DNA of 64,000 nucleotides from Calditrichota bacterium (GTDB taxonomy: Bacteria; CLD3). A program made the position numbers and the translations under genes. The first letter of the stretch is position 1. Each line of letters begins with the position of its first letter. The notes beneath the pieces are model-generated. The model did no database searches. It had not been told where the DNA came from and saw only the letters and a program-made list of their open reading frames with translations. The stretch spans positions 242,715 to 306,714 of the forward strand of contig QQUF01000008.1 of the NCBI GenBank assembly GCA_008501735.1, given 5' to 3'. This document shows positions 37,067-46,713 of this stretch, piece after piece.

Positions 37067-39006
37067 AGGAAACTAAAAGTGTTGTTTTAGTTGGACAACC
37101 GAATGCAGGAAAAACTACTCTTTTTAATGCCTTAACAGGAAGCAATTTTCAAACAGGAAATTATCCCGGAGTAACAGTCGATTACTCTTTTGGGAAACCA
37201 GATTCCAAATTTAAAATCCAAAATAAATTCCAAATTATTGATTCACCAGGGCTTAACAGCCTTAATGCAAAATCAGAAGACGAAAAAGTTACGGTTAGCT
37301 GTTTAGCGAATCACCCAAAATTCGGAACTCCTGATTTGGTGATTTGTGTTGTTGATGCGACACAGCTTTCAAGACAACTTTACCTTCTCAAGCAACTTAA
37401 AGAGTCGAATTTTAGAATTGTCGTAGCTGTAACAATGTTGGACATTTTGGTAAAAAAGAATCTCAAAATTGATCTAACAAAACTTTCAGAAAAGTTTGAA
37501 ATTCCCTTTGTTGAAGTAAATGGAAGAACTGTTAGCGGAATCAAAGAACTAATGGAAAAAGTCGATTCCGAACTTTTGGAGAAAGATATCCCTGTTCCAA
37601 AATTGATAACAGATTTTTCAAAAGAATACATTCTTGGCTCTTTCAAAGAAATTGCTCTGATTGAAAATGAAGTTCTTAACCACACAAAACCAGACTTAAA
37701 ATCAGCAAGTGAAAAATTAAATATAATCTCTCAAGCAAGTCACTCTACACGAAAAGCAGATGAAAGCTTATTTCTCCACCCAATTCTGGGCGGATTTTTA
37801 TTTCTTGTAATTATGGGGTCTCTCTTCACTTCAATCTACTGGCTTGCTGCTCCTTTAATGGATTTGGTCGATGAGTTTTTTGGATTTACCTCTGGATTAG
37901 TTATTGATGCTTTGCCTGACTCTGTTTTACGTGATTTGGTTGTTGACGGATTGATTGCAGGAGTTGGTTCTGTGATAATTTTTGTCCCACAAATTATGAT
38001 TCTTTTTCTGCTGATGGGAATTTTGGAAGATTCAGGTTATCTTTCGCGTGCTGCAGTGATTATTGATTGGCCCCTAAAAAAGCTCGGACTTAGCGGTCGT
38101 TCTTTTGTTCCAATGCTCAGTGGTTTTGCTTGTGCAATTCCTGGAATGATGGCAGCAAGGACAATCCCGAACTTGCGTGAAAGAATGCTTACAATTTTCG
38201 TGATGCCTTTGATGAGTTGTAGTGCAAGACTTCCTGTTTATGCTTTGCTTCTAACTTTCATAACGCCCGAAGACAAGCCTTGGATTGGCGGAATTTCTTT
38301 GATGTTTTTGTACGCAGCGAGTTTGTTCTTTGGATCACTTGCAGCTGGAATCGCTAAAAAATTTGTGCAAAGTTCAGGGAATTCAATTTTCTCTTTAGAA
38401 CTGCCTTCTTACAAATTCCCTGTTCCAAAATTAATTTTGCGTTCGACTTTTAATCGCACAAAATCTTACGTTACGAATGCAGGGGTTCCAATAATTGTAA
38501 TTTCTTTGGTTCTTTGGTTTTTCACTTACTTTCCCGGAGCACCTGAAAATATTCCCGAAGAGGAACAACTTGACAGAATCGAATATTCTTATGCTTCGAG
38601 TGTGAGCAAAATTCTTGAACCTGTTTTGCACCCAATGGGAGCAGATTGGCGAGTTGGAGTTTCTTTGATTGCTTCTTTCGCGGCACGTGAAGTTTTCGTA
38701 AGCAGTATGGCTTTGATTTTTCACGTAACTGGCGAAGACGACGACACTTTACAGGAAAACCTTTTGCAAAGTATGCGAGAAGCAAAAATTCAATCCACGG
38801 GCGAAAAACTTTTTACTTTTTCAACAGTAATTGGACTTCTGGTATTTTTTAACATCGCATTGCAGTGTTTGACAACTGTTGCAGTTGCTAAGAAAGAAAC
38901 AGGTGGTTGGAAAATTCCAATTATTCAAGTCGTCGTTTACACCGGAATGGCTTACGTTTTGGCAATTATTACAGTTCAAGGACTTCGAGTTTTGGGTTTT
39001 GACTAA
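37051..39006 (+). CDS. feoB: Ferrous iron transporter FeoB
   Basis: 651 residues, typical of shorter FeoB proteins. An N-terminal G domain has G1 GQPNAGKTT (15-23), the GNYPGVTVD switch region, the DSPGLNSL G3 and a G4-like TMLD. The membrane part has two Gate-type repeats (GFACAIPGMMAARTI and SFAAREVFVSSMA). It transports Fe(II) across the inner membrane. FeoC is not recognised. The gene directly downstream (1-base gap) is an unrelated ATPase. Confidence 0.96.
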   Translation: MHSSLKETKSVVLVGQPNAGKTTLFNALTGSNFQTGNYPGVTVDYSFGKPDSKFKIQNKFQIIDSPGLNSLNAKSEDEKVTVSCLANHPKFGTPDLVICVVDATQLSRQLYLLKQLKESNFRIVVAVTMLDILVKKNLKIDLTKLSEKFEIPFVEVNGRTVSGIKELMEKVDSELLEKDIPVPKLITDFSKEYILGSFKEIALIENEVLNHTKPDLKSASEKLNIISQASHSTRKADESLFLHPILGGFLFLVIMGSLFTSIYWLAAPLMDLVDEFFGFTSGLVIDALPDSVLRDLVVDGLIAGVGSVIIFVPQIMILFLLMGILEDSGYLSRAAVIIDWPLKKLGLSGRSFVPMLSGFACAIPGMMAARTIPNLRERMLTIFVMPLMSCSARLPVYALLLTFITPEDKPWIGGISLMFLYAASLFFGSLAAGIAKKFVQSSGNSIFSLELPSYKFPVPKLILRSTFNRTKSYVTNAGVPIIVISLVLWFFTYFPGAPENIPEEEQLDRIEYSYASSVSKILEPVLHPMGADWRVGVSLIASFAAREVFVSSMALIFHVTGEDDDTLQENLLQSMREAKIQSTGEKLFTFSTVIGLLVFFNIALQCLTTVAVAKKETGGWKIPIIQVVVYTGMAYVLAIITVQGLRVLGFD

Positions 39007-39795
39007 ATGATTTTTTTGAGAGAAATTACTTTAGGTAAAACGAGCAAAAAGTCTTTTCCTTTCAACTTACCGACGATTCAAAATTTAGACTCCTTGACGT
39101 TTGGCTCAGAAGTAACTTTTCTGGTTGGCGAAAATGGTTCTGGGAAATCGACTCTAATCGAAGCAATTGCTCTTGGTGCAAAGTTAGTCGGAGTTGGAAG
39201 TGAGAACCTTGAAGACGACGAAAGCCTTTTCCCTTCAAAAAAATTATCGAAAGAATTGAAATTTATCTTTAGTCAAAGACCTTTGCGAGGTTTGTTTTTC
39301 AGAGCCGAAGATTGTTTTGGTTTTACCAAAAGAATCAAAAGTGAAATGCGAGAGCTTGAGGCTTTTGAAAAAGATTTTAGCGAAAAACTTTCAGGTTATG
39401 GAAAAGAACTCGCAGTCGGAACTGTTCGTGGGCAAAGAGTTGCTTTGGAGCAAAAGTATGGAAAAAATCCTCACGCAAAATCTCACGGCGAAACCTTCCT
39501 TGACCTTTTTCAGAAACGAGTTGTATCAAAAGGTCTTTACTTATTAGACGAACCTGAAACTCCACTTTCGCCACTTCGTCAACTTGCTTTACTTTCTCTT
39601 TTGAAGGAAATGATTTCAAAAGGTTGTCAATTTATCATTGCAACTCATTCGCCAATTTTGATGGCTTTTCCAAAGGCAAGAATTTATTGCTTTGGTGAAA
39701 ATGAGATTCGAGAATCAAGTTATGAAAAAGTTGAACACGTTAGTTTAACAAAAGCATTTTTGGAAAACCCTGAAAGTTTTTTGAGTAAACTTTAA
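39007..39795 (+). CDS. ABC/SMC-like AAA ATPase of unknown function
   Basis: 262 residues, no membrane segment. Walker A is GENGSGKST at 41-49, Walker B LYLLDEPET and the switch His lies in IIATHSPIL. It starts right after the feoB stop codon and belongs to the stand-alone predicted ATPases related to RecF/SMC and ABC proteins. No nuclease (TOPRIM) domain is attached, so it is not an OLD protein. Its link to iron uptake is positional only. Confidence 0.85.
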   Translation: MIFLREITLGKTSKKSFPFNLPTIQNLDSLTFGSEVTFLVGENGSGKSTLIEAIALGAKLVGVGSENLEDDESLFPSKKLSKELKFIFSQRPLRGLFFRAEDCFGFTKRIKSEMRELEAFEKDFSEKLSGYGKELAVGTVRGQRVALEQKYGKNPHAKSHGETFLDLFQKRVVSKGLYLLDEPETPLSPLRQLALLSLLKEMISKGCQFIIATHSPILMAFPKARIYCFGENEIRESSYEKVEHVSLTKAFLENPESFLSKL

Positions 39796-39837
39796 ATGTA
39801 AAGGTTACATTAAGCCCTTTAAAATTTTGGAGCTTTT

Positions 39838-41088
39838 TTGAAACCATTTTTAATGAGGTTAGTCGGTTATGACTCACAAATCCCTCTAAACTCACGTTAT
39901 TCGTTTAACTACTATTCGCGTTCTTACGTTTTAATTGCAATTTACTTTTCTTTTGCTTCTATTTTTGAAATTGTTCTTACAAAGTCTTTCCAAGCAACTC
40001 CACAGCAGCTTTCAATTATTTTTACTCTTGCAACTTCTGCAAATTTGATTTCAATTTTTGCTTTACGGAAAGTAAGCAGTGCTTCAAGGCTTAAGGTTTT
40101 GTTAGTAACGATTTCACTTGGAGCTTTGAGTTATTGTTTGCTTGCAACGACTTATTTTTACAAAGTAGCTTTTTTTGCAATTACAATTATGAGTATTCAT
40201 TATTTTGCGAATCCTGTTTACCTTCTTTGTAACACTTCATTTCTAAGAGAGATTTATGACAAGAAATTTCGCGGAAGGCTTTTTAGTGTTACACAATCAA
40301 TTGGCTTTTTGGTCTCAATTGTTGTTTCGTTGACGATTCCTCCACTTTTGGATTTTTATCCAAATTCTTATGTCTTTTTCTTTCCTATTGTTGGTGCGTT
40401 GGCATTCTTCGGAATTTTTCGGCTTCAAAGAATGAAACTAAAACCGACTGCTTGGAAAGTTCGAGAACGGGAGCCAGTTTTTAAGACATTGTTTTCAGTC
40501 TTAAATCCGAGAGAACCTTTCTTTTATTTTGAAATGTTTTTTATGGTTTATGGGTTTGGTTTTTTGATGAACTTGCCTGTTCAACTTACATTTTTTGAAC
40601 AAGAGTTAAACCTTAACTACACAGATTTTGGAATCGCTTGGATTTTGATTCCCAATTTACTTTTAGCAAGTCTTTCGTTTGGGTTTGGAAGGTTTTTTGA
40701 TAGGTTTGACCCTTTTAGAGTCGCCTCAATTTTCTTTCTGATTTTGGCATTTTTTAATCTTTTTCTTTATTTTAGCCAAAATCTAACTGATGTTTTTATT
40801 GCAAAAGGAATTTACGGAATTGCGATGTCAGGAGTAAATCTTGCTTGGAATCTTGGACCGCTTTACTTTGCTCACGATAGTGAATCTCCTGAAAGATACA
40901 TTTCAGCACACATTTTTCTTACAGGAGTTCGGGGTTTAGTCGCTCCACAACTTGGGATTTCGGTCGCAGATGCTTTTGGATTACGCGAAACATTTTTCGT
41001 TTGTTTTCTTGTTCTGTTGGTAGCATCTTTAGGAATGTTTGTTGCTTACAGGAAATTTGTTTTCCAAAAAGAAAAACAAATTATTTAA
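39838..41088 (+). CDS. Major facilitator superfamily transporter
   Basis: 416 residues, about 12 predicted helices in two halves. The start is a TTG at 39838 because GGAG lies six bases upstream; the next ATG (39853) has none at the right distance. Conserved loop RGRLFSVTQS between helices resembles the MFS loop signature. The substrate cannot be told. The gene ends in a 4-base tail-to-tail overlap with the PilZ-like gene on the other strand. Confidence 0.85.
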   Translation: MKPFLMRLVGYDSQIPLNSRYSFNYYSRSYVLIAIYFSFASIFEIVLTKSFQATPQQLSIIFTLATSANLISIFALRKVSSASRLKVLLVTISLGALSYCLLATTYFYKVAFFAITIMSIHYFANPVYLLCNTSFLREIYDKKFRGRLFSVTQSIGFLVSIVVSLTIPPLLDFYPNSYVFFFPIVGALAFFGIFRLQRMKLKPTAWKVREREPVFKTLFSVLNPREPFFYFEMFFMVYGFGFLMNLPVQLTFFEQELNLNYTDFGIAWILIPNLLLASLSFGFGRFFDRFDPFRVASIFFLILAFFNLFLYFSQNLTDVFIAKGIYGIAMSGVNLAWNLGPLYFAHDSESPERYISAHIFLTGVRGLVAPQLGISVADAFGLRETFFVCFLVLLVASLGMFVAYRKFVFQKEKQII

Positions 41089-41525
41089 ACAGCAAATTTC
41101 AAGTCATTTTGAGTGATGAGAGTTAATTTATTTTGATTCTCTTCCAAAATATTTTTCTTATTACTTGCAAACTCATCAATGTGCTCTTTGGTCTCAAGGT
41201 CAAGATTTATAAATTTGAGAATCATAATTTTGATACCATTTTCTACGAATTGGTAGTATTTAACAACTTTGAGCCAAACATTATCCAAGTAAATTTCATT
41301 GCTAATTTGGCAATTTACAAATGCAAAGTGATTAATTGTAGGAGGAAGTTTGTCTAAAGTAATACAAATCCCTGCACTATTAAGATTTAGAATTTGGCAT
41401 TTAAATTGTCTTCCTAAATCCAAATTTGGTAGCATATCATTTGCTGTTAAAAAAGCATACTTCTGAGTTGGGAAAAAGAACAACTCTAAATTTAATTTGT
41501 CATTAGAAACGGTAGAAGTTTCCAT
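41085..41525 (-). CDS. PilZ-like domain protein lacking the RxxxR motif
   Basis: 146 residues, cytosolic. Strands such as FKCQILNLNSAGICITLDKLPP and VWLKVVKYY...GIKIMILKFINLDLETKEHI follow the PilZ pattern of a beta-barrel that ends in a helix. The N-terminal RxxxR motif needed for cyclic di-GMP binding is not seen, so binding is doubtful. Two HD-GYP proteins in the window would fit c-di-GMP signalling, but this is only inference. The assignment rests on pattern and is moderate. Confidence 0.5.
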   Translation of the reverse strand: METSTVSNDKLNLELFFFPTQKYAFLTANDMLPNLDLGRQFKCQILNLNSAGICITLDKLPPTINHFAFVNCQISNEIYLDNVWLKVVKYYQFVENGIKIMILKFINLDLETKEHIDEFASNKKNILEENQNKLTLITQNDLKFAV

Positions 41526-41895
41526 AAAAATACCTCATTAAAAAAGCGAAACATTTAAGTTTAGAACAAAATAAAAATCTGAACTTAAAGTGATAACTTT
41601 TTTCGTTTTGTTACCTTTTTTGTTAGATGAACTTTGTAAAAACTACGACCAAATAAATCAGACAAATCCAAACAAATCTGTTGCTTAAAAATAATTTCAT
41701 TTTAAACCATTTTTGGTGGAAATACCCTTCAAGATAAAGTATGACTTAAAAAGTTTTTTGATTTAAATCAATTTTTAAAAATAAATTTAATTTTTTTCTA
41801 ATCTATAATTAGATGTTGATTTTGGTTAGCTTGAGTGTTACATTCCGCACTCGCCTAAATGACTTAATTTTTAATACTTAAAACGAAGGAAACTT
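41526..41895. promoter_or_regulatory. 370-base divergent intergenic region before rpsU
   Basis: AT-rich gap that must carry the promoters of the PilZ-like gene (-) and rpsU (+). A small foldback (GAGTG...CACTC) lies near 41833-41852. No operator or riboswitch was recognised. The rpsU ribosome site GAAGGAAA is close to its ATG. Confidence 0.4.
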
Positions 41896-42090
41896 ATGCC
41901 TTTAGCAGTTAAAGTTGACGAAAACGAGCCTTTTGAAAAAGCACTTCGCAGATTCAAAAAGCAAATGATGCACTCAGGTATTCTCAAAAATTTAAGAGAA
42001 AATGCTTACTACACTAAGCCAAGTGAAAAGAAAAAAGTTGCTAAACGTAAAGCAATCCGCTTACAACGCAAACAAAGACATCACAACTAA
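41896..42090 (+). CDS. rpsU: 30S ribosomal protein S21
   Basis: 64 residues, strongly basic. ENEPFEKALRRFKKQ and REN.YYTKPSEKKK match S21, and the tail is rich in Lys, Arg and Gln as usual. It binds the 30S platform near the 3' end of 16S rRNA and helps initiation. The methylmalonyl-CoA epimerase gene starts two bases after its stop codon, an unusual partner for rpsU. Confidence 0.96.
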   Translation: MPLAVKVDENEPFEKALRRFKKQMMHSGILKNLRENAYYTKPSEKKKVAKRKAIRLQRKQRHHN

Positions 42091-42092
42091 AA

Positions 42093-42506
42093 GTGTCTTC
42101 ACTCCTTGACAAGATTGACCACTTGGGAATTGCTGTAAAATCAGTATCTGAGGGCTACAGAGTTTTTCCTTTAGCCTTTGGGCTAAAGCCTCACAAATTC
42201 GAGGAAGTTCCTGAACAAAAGGTCAAAGTCGCTTTTTACAAGGTTGGTGATTCCAACCTTGAGTTCCTTGAGCCGACTTCCGAAGAATCTCCAATCGCAA
42301 AATTTATCGCAAAACGTGGCGAAGGAATTCACCACATCTGTTTTAAAGTCAATGACATTTACCAAGCTCTTGAGAATCTCAAAAATGATGGTTACAGACT
42401 CATTGACGAAAAACCAAAAATCGGTGCTGAAAACAAATTAGTTGCTTTTCTTCACCCAAAAGATGCAAACGGAGTTCTGATTGAACTCTCGCAATCTCAA
42501 GGCTAA
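42093..42506 (+). CDS. mce: Methylmalonyl-CoA epimerase
   Basis: 137 residues, normal length, starting at GTG 42093 two bases after rpsU. The glyoxalase-fold repeats are IDHLGIAVKSV and GIHHICFKVND, which carry the His metal ligands; NLEFLEPTSEESPIAKF and NGVLIELSQ complete the family pattern. It interconverts (S)- and (R)-methylmalonyl-CoA for the B12-dependent mutase in propionate metabolism. A cobalamin adenosyltransferase is encoded at 50515. It ends 10 bases from the convergent glcF. Confidence 0.94.
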   Translation: MSSLLDKIDHLGIAVKSVSEGYRVFPLAFGLKPHKFEEVPEQKVKVAFYKVGDSNLEFLEPTSEESPIAKFIAKRGEGIHHICFKVNDIYQALENLKNDGYRLIDEKPKIGAENKLVAFLHPKDANGVLIELSQSQG

Positions 42507-42516
42507 AAATTTAAAT

Positions 42517-43767
42517 TTATTTTTCTAAAGAGTAGGCTTTCGCAAGAATTTCAATCGGGTGAACTACGCCAACCTCAATTCCATAATTTTTCAAGCCATT
42601 TTGAATTTGCAAAGTGCAACCAGGGTTTCCAGTAGCAACTAAGTCAATTTTATGCGTTGGTAAGTTTGTAATTTTCCTATCCAAAAGCATTTCTGCTAAT
42701 TCGGGCTGAAGAACATTATAAATTCCAGCACTTCCACAGCAAAAATCATTTTCTTTAAAAGGAACTAATTCGAGCCCTTCGATTGAGTTCAGGATTTCAC
42801 GCGGCTCAGAGGTTACTTTTTGTCCGTGAGCAAGATGACAGGCATCGTGGTAAGCAACGTTCAAATTTAATTCTGAACTTGGTTTCCTAAAATCAATTTC
42901 GACTAAAAGTTCAGTGATGTCTCTTACTTTTTTAGAAAAATTTTGAGTAGCTTCGGAACTTGAGTGCAAACCAAATTCCTTCATAAAAGAACCACAACCA
43001 GCAGAGTTTGTTGCAATAAAATCAGGATTAAATTCTGTAAAAATTTCGGCGTTTTGATTCGCTAATTCGTGAGCAGTTTCAAGTTCGCCATTGTGGTTGT
43101 GGAGCGAGCCGCAACAGTTTTGCTTTTTCGGAACCCAGACATCGCAACCATTTTCAGTAAGAACTTGAATCGTTGCAGCGTTAGTTTTGCTAAAAAAATA
43201 CTTTGCAACACAACCTTCAAGAAGAACAACCGAAAATCTTTTTGTTTTTTTCGCAGGGTAAAACTCATTCAATTTGTGGTATTCGTTTGCTTGAGGAATT
43301 TTCTTTAAAATCTCTTGTGCATCTTGTGGTACTATTTTTTTTGTTAATTCTAAAATAAATGGGAAGTCATCTAAAAAATTATTCAATTTGTGAGAAAAAT
43401 GTAAAAATTTGTCAGAAGTAATTGCTTTGTTTAAAATTAAGTCTCGTAACTTTTTCTCGTTTACAGGACGTTCATAATTTTTCTCAATTTCATTTCGTGT
43501 ATTTTCTAAAAGTTCTCCGTAACCGACTCCAGATGGACAAGCAGTCTCACAAGCACGACATTCAAGGCAAGAATCCAAATGTTTAATAGTATTTTCAGTG
43601 TAACCGATTTTGCCTTCTACTAAGGCTCGCATCAAATAAATTCTTCCACGTGGAGAATCGGCTTCATTTCCAAGTAAAGCGTAAGTCGGACAACTTGAAA
43701 GACAAAGTCCGCAGTGAATGCAGTCCAAAAAGTCGTCAGTTTCTAATTCTTTATAAATTGGATTCAA
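42517..43767 (-). CDS. glcF: Glycolate oxidase iron-sulfur subunit GlcF
   Basis: 416 residues. Two 4Fe-4S motifs at the N-terminus (CIHCGLCLSSCP at 16-27 and CLECRACETACP) and two CCG domains (CCGSLHNHN and CCGSAGIYN) match GlcF. GlcDEF oxidises glycolate or D-lactate and passes electrons to the membrane quinone pool. glcE is in the same string, separated by the HD-GYP gene; glcD is missing from the window. All cluster cysteines are present. Confidence 0.9.
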   Translation of the reverse strand: MNPIYKELETDDFLDCIHCGLCLSSCPTYALLGNEADSPRGRIYLMRALVEGKIGYTENTIKHLDSCLECRACETACPSGVGYGELLENTRNEIEKNYERPVNEKKLRDLILNKAITSDKFLHFSHKLNNFLDDFPFILELTKKIVPQDAQEILKKIPQANEYHKLNEFYPAKKTKRFSVVLLEGCVAKYFFSKTNAATIQVLTENGCDVWVPKKQNCCGSLHNHNGELETAHELANQNAEIFTEFNPDFIATNSAGCGSFMKEFGLHSSSEATQNFSKKVRDITELLVEIDFRKPSSELNLNVAYHDACHLAHGQKVTSEPREILNSIEGLELVPFKENDFCCGSAGIYNVLQPELAEMLLDRKITNLPTHKIDLVATGNPGCTLQIQNGLKNYGIEVGVVHPIEILAKAYSLEK

Positions 43768-43786
43768 TGATTTCCTTCTTTAAACC

Positions 43787-45679
43787 TTATTTTTTTGAGT
43801 TTAAAGTTTTTTTATAAATTTCTGCTTCTATGAAAATGTCTAATATTTTGCGATTAATGTGACCGTTTTGAGCTTCAAGACTTAGAATGTCCAACGCTCT
43901 TTCGTAGTTAACAGATTTTTTATAAGGTCTATCAGTTGCTGTTAACGCATCGTAAATGTCTGAAACTGTCATCATTTGTGATTGGATTGGAATTTCCTTT
44001 TCTCCTTTACGAAGCGGATAACCTGTTCCATTTAATTTCTCGTGGTGTAAGTAAGCAATTTGTGGGACGTTTTTAAGATTTTCAGTCCAGGGAATTCTTT
44101 TTAAAAATTCGTAAGTGTGTTGAACGTGAGATTCGATGTCTGCTCTGTCTTCTGGGGTTAAACTACCTTTCCTGATACTTAAAATTACAACTTCCTCGTC
44201 ACGCAATAAAGGTTGCGGATAAGTTTCGTAGCCTGTGAAACGGAATTTTGAAATTTCCATTAACCTTTGTGGAGCGTCTTCTTCCGTAATCTTCGGCTCG
44301 TTTGCTTCAAAAATTACTTCCATATAATTTTCTAAAAGTGCAGTCTCTTTTTGAAATTGTTCTTCAAAATAACCGACGTTTTCCAAATATTTTTCTCTAC
44401 CGTGATTTAGGAGAAAGTTTAGTTTTTTCTTGTCAAACTCACTTTCAATTAATTTTTTGACATAATGAAAACGGTGCCAAATGTCTTTGCTTTGTTCTGT
44501 GTAAAGTTTTTTGGGTTTGACTAAAACATTTTCTCTGACACCAACTTTCCCGAAGTCGTGCAAAAGTGAAGCGTAACGAAGTTCTTGAATTTGCTCCACT
44601 GAAAATTTTGTTTTCTTAAAACTGCCAACGTTAATTGAATCTACAATTTCAGCAAGTCCAACTGTAAAAATTGCAACTCTTTCCGAATGTCCAGAAGTGG
44701 TTGGGTCTCTTGCTTCGATTGCTGTTACAGAGGCTGTTACAAATCCTTCAAAGAGATTTTTTATGTTTTTATAAAGTTCATTGTTTTCCAAAGAAACTGC
44801 GGCTTGAGCTGCCAAGGAACTGAGTAGCTCTTCATCGGTTTTGTTGAAAGAAATGACTTCTTGCTCAATTATTTTGGCATTTTTTAAGACAGTTTTGTAA
44901 TTTCTTTTACGGTTAATTAGTTGAATTACACCAATGATTTCTCCTTCACGAGTTCTCATTGGAACAGCAATCATTGACTTGCTTCTGTATTTTTTTTCTT
45001 TGTCAAAAGAATCGTTAAACTGAAATTCTGAGTCTTCTGGTAATTTGTAAACGTCATCAATGATTAGAGTTTTTCCAGTAGTTGCGACAAAACCCGAAAT
45101 ACTTTTTGTATCGCAAGGAATTTTCATTTCTTGAAAAGTCTGACGGTCTTTTAAAGAGTCTGTTTGTGCTAATTTAAAGTGTAAAATATTTTCTTTATCT
45201 GTTTTCTCGACAATGTAAAGACTTCCTGCATCTGCATAAGTAATTTCTTTACTTTTGTCCAAAATCAGCTTGAGTAAATTCCCGATTCTACGTTCACTTG
45301 AAAGAGCAACTCCTATTTTGTAAAGTTCTCGGAGGCGATTGTTGTAATCTTGGAGTTTAATTTCATTGTGAAGGTGAATAGAGGCATTTCTAATTGCAAG
45401 TTTGATTTGAGAAAGATTGTCTAAAGCAGAAATTACTGAGTGAACAAACTTTGAATTCTCTCTTGAAACTTTACCAATAACAATTATGCAAGAATTAACT
45501 TTTGGACAATTCTTTAGAGCCTCTTTAAATTCAAAGCCATTTAATACAATAACTTGCAATGATTTTGAGAAGTCAATTTCAGAAATGTTTCTTTTTTCTA
45601 AATGAATGTTTTCTAAGTCAAATTCATTACGAAGATTGTCAAGAATAGTAATTTTTTCTGTGTAAAAAAGATTAATCAT
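43787..45679 (-). CDS. GAF and HD-GYP domain protein
   Basis: 630 residues. The first 110 residues look receiver-like but lack a clear phosphoacceptor pattern. A GAF domain spans about 125-300 (ADAGSLYIVEK, IAVPMRTREGEIIGVIQLINR). The HD-GYP domain begins near 310 with ARDPTTSGHSERVA, has the HD pair in LLHDFGKVGV, an unusually long insert (about 410-490), then HHEKLNGTGYPLRKGEKE and DIYDALTATDRPYK. All metal and GYP residues are present, so cyclic di-GMP hydrolysis is plausible. It is unexpectedly placed between glcE and glcF. Confidence 0.92.
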   Translation of the reverse strand: MINLFYTEKITILDNLRNEFDLENIHLEKRNISEIDFSKSLQVIVLNGFEFKEALKNCPKVNSCIIVIGKVSRENSKFVHSVISALDNLSQIKLAIRNASIHLHNEIKLQDYNNRLRELYKIGVALSSERRIGNLLKLILDKSKEITYADAGSLYIVEKTDKENILHFKLAQTDSLKDRQTFQEMKIPCDTKSISGFVATTGKTLIIDDVYKLPEDSEFQFNDSFDKEKKYRSKSMIAVPMRTREGEIIGVIQLINRKRNYKTVLKNAKIIEQEVISFNKTDEELLSSLAAQAAVSLENNELYKNIKNLFEGFVTASVTAIEARDPTTSGHSERVAIFTVGLAEIVDSINVGSFKKTKFSVEQIQELRYASLLHDFGKVGVRENVLVKPKKLYTEQSKDIWHRFHYVKKLIESEFDKKKLNFLLNHGREKYLENVGYFEEQFQKETALLENYMEVIFEANEPKITEEDAPQRLMEISKFRFTGYETYPQPLLRDEEVVILSIRKGSLTPEDRADIESHVQHTYEFLKRIPWTENLKNVPQIAYLHHEKLNGTGYPLRKGEKEIPIQSQMMTVSDIYDALTATDRPYKKSVNYERALDILSLEAQNGHINRKILDIFIEAEIYKKTLNSKK

Positions 45680-45690
45680 TCGGTTAAGAT

Positions 45691-46713
45691 TTACAAAATT
45701 GAAGTTGGGTTTAGAATTCCATTTGGGTCGAATTTTTGTTTTAAGTTAAGAATTAAATTTTGCTCAGGAGTAGATTTGTTTCGTGGTAGAAGTAATTCAT
45801 TAGAAAAACGACTTTTTTTAAGATTGTATTTAAATTCTTTTTTTAGACTAACGAATTTCTCATAATTTATATTTTCAGAAATTACAAGAAATGTTCCCGT
45901 CAAAAAATCAAGCCTAAAACTTTCAGAAATCCTTCCTAACATTTTTTTGCTGTTTGTAACGGAAGTAATAATTTTGAAAGCAAAATTATCAGTGTAAAAC
46001 TTGTCAGTAAGCTCCGATAGCATTTTTCTTTTGTTTAGAGATTTTCCGATTTCTTCAATCAAATCCTTGCTAAATTTATCCTTTAAAATTTCGACGAAAT
46101 TTTGAACTTCCTCTGTCATTCCTGAAAAGCCACAGTAAAGTTTGAATGAGTCTTCATTTGTGATTTCAAGAGTGTCGCAAGGTAAAAATTCGTTTCTACA
46201 AAAGTTTGCAACTTTTAAAATCTCTGAAAGTTCGGAATTTTCAAAAATCAAAAGTGATTCTGTTTGAGGTTTTGCGTAAGTCCTTAGAGTAATTTCCGTG
46301 AGAATTGCCAAAGTGCCGTAAGACCCAATTAGCAACTTTATTGTTTCGTATCCTGCAACATTTTTGACAACTTTTCCACCTGCTTTCGCAACTTTCCCAC
46401 TTCCTGTGATAAATTTTAAACCAAGAATGTTGTCTCTAAAAGAGCCATATTTTTTTTGGTAAAATCCTCTAAAATTACCTGCAACAAGTCCACCGATTGT
46501 TGAATCTTTTGGAGAAATTAAAGGGAAAAACTGGTTTGCTTCGGAAAGTTCATTTTGAAATTCTGAAAACTTAGTTCCTGCCAAAACTGAACAAGTCAAG
46601 TCAGGAACGGAAAACTCAGAAACTCCGATAATTTCCTTCTTTAGCTCATTGGAAAGACTAAAAGGAGCCGAAGTTCTGTTTGCTTCCAAAATTTCATCAA
46701 GAATTTTTTGCAT
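45691..46713 (-). CDS. glcE: Glycolate oxidase FAD-binding subunit GlcE
   Basis: 340 residues, shorter than GlcD (about 480) and right for GlcE. The FAD-binding block is DSTIGGLVAGNFRG, with GSFRDNILGLKFITG, AGGKVVKNVAGYE and GSYGTLAILTEI. It lacks the full substrate domain of GlcD. It starts on the stop codon of the isocitrate dehydrogenase homologue (1-base overlap), so these are co-translated. glcF lies two genes downstream. Confidence 0.88.
   Translation of the reverse strand: MQKILDEILEANRTSAPFSLSNELKKEIIGVSEFSVPDLTCSVLAGTKFSEFQNELSEANQFFPLISPKDSTIGGLVAGNFRGFYQKKYGSFRDNILGLKFITGSGKVAKAGGKVVKNVAGYETIKLLIGSYGTLAILTEITLRTYAKPQTESLLIFENSELSEILKVANFCRNEFLPCDTLEITNEDSFKLYCGFSGMTEEVQNFVEILKDKFSKDLIEEIGKSLNKRKMLSELTDKFYTDNFAFKIITSVTNSKKMLGRISESFRLDFLTGTFLVISENINYEKFVSLKKEFKYNLKKSRFSNELLLPRNKSTPEQNLILNLKQKFDPNGILNPTSIL

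Noticed and set aside
39007-39795. OLD-family nuclease or phage-defence ATPase
   Set aside because: The ATPase has no TOPRIM or nuclease domain and no defence gene neighbours; it is followed by an MFS transporter.
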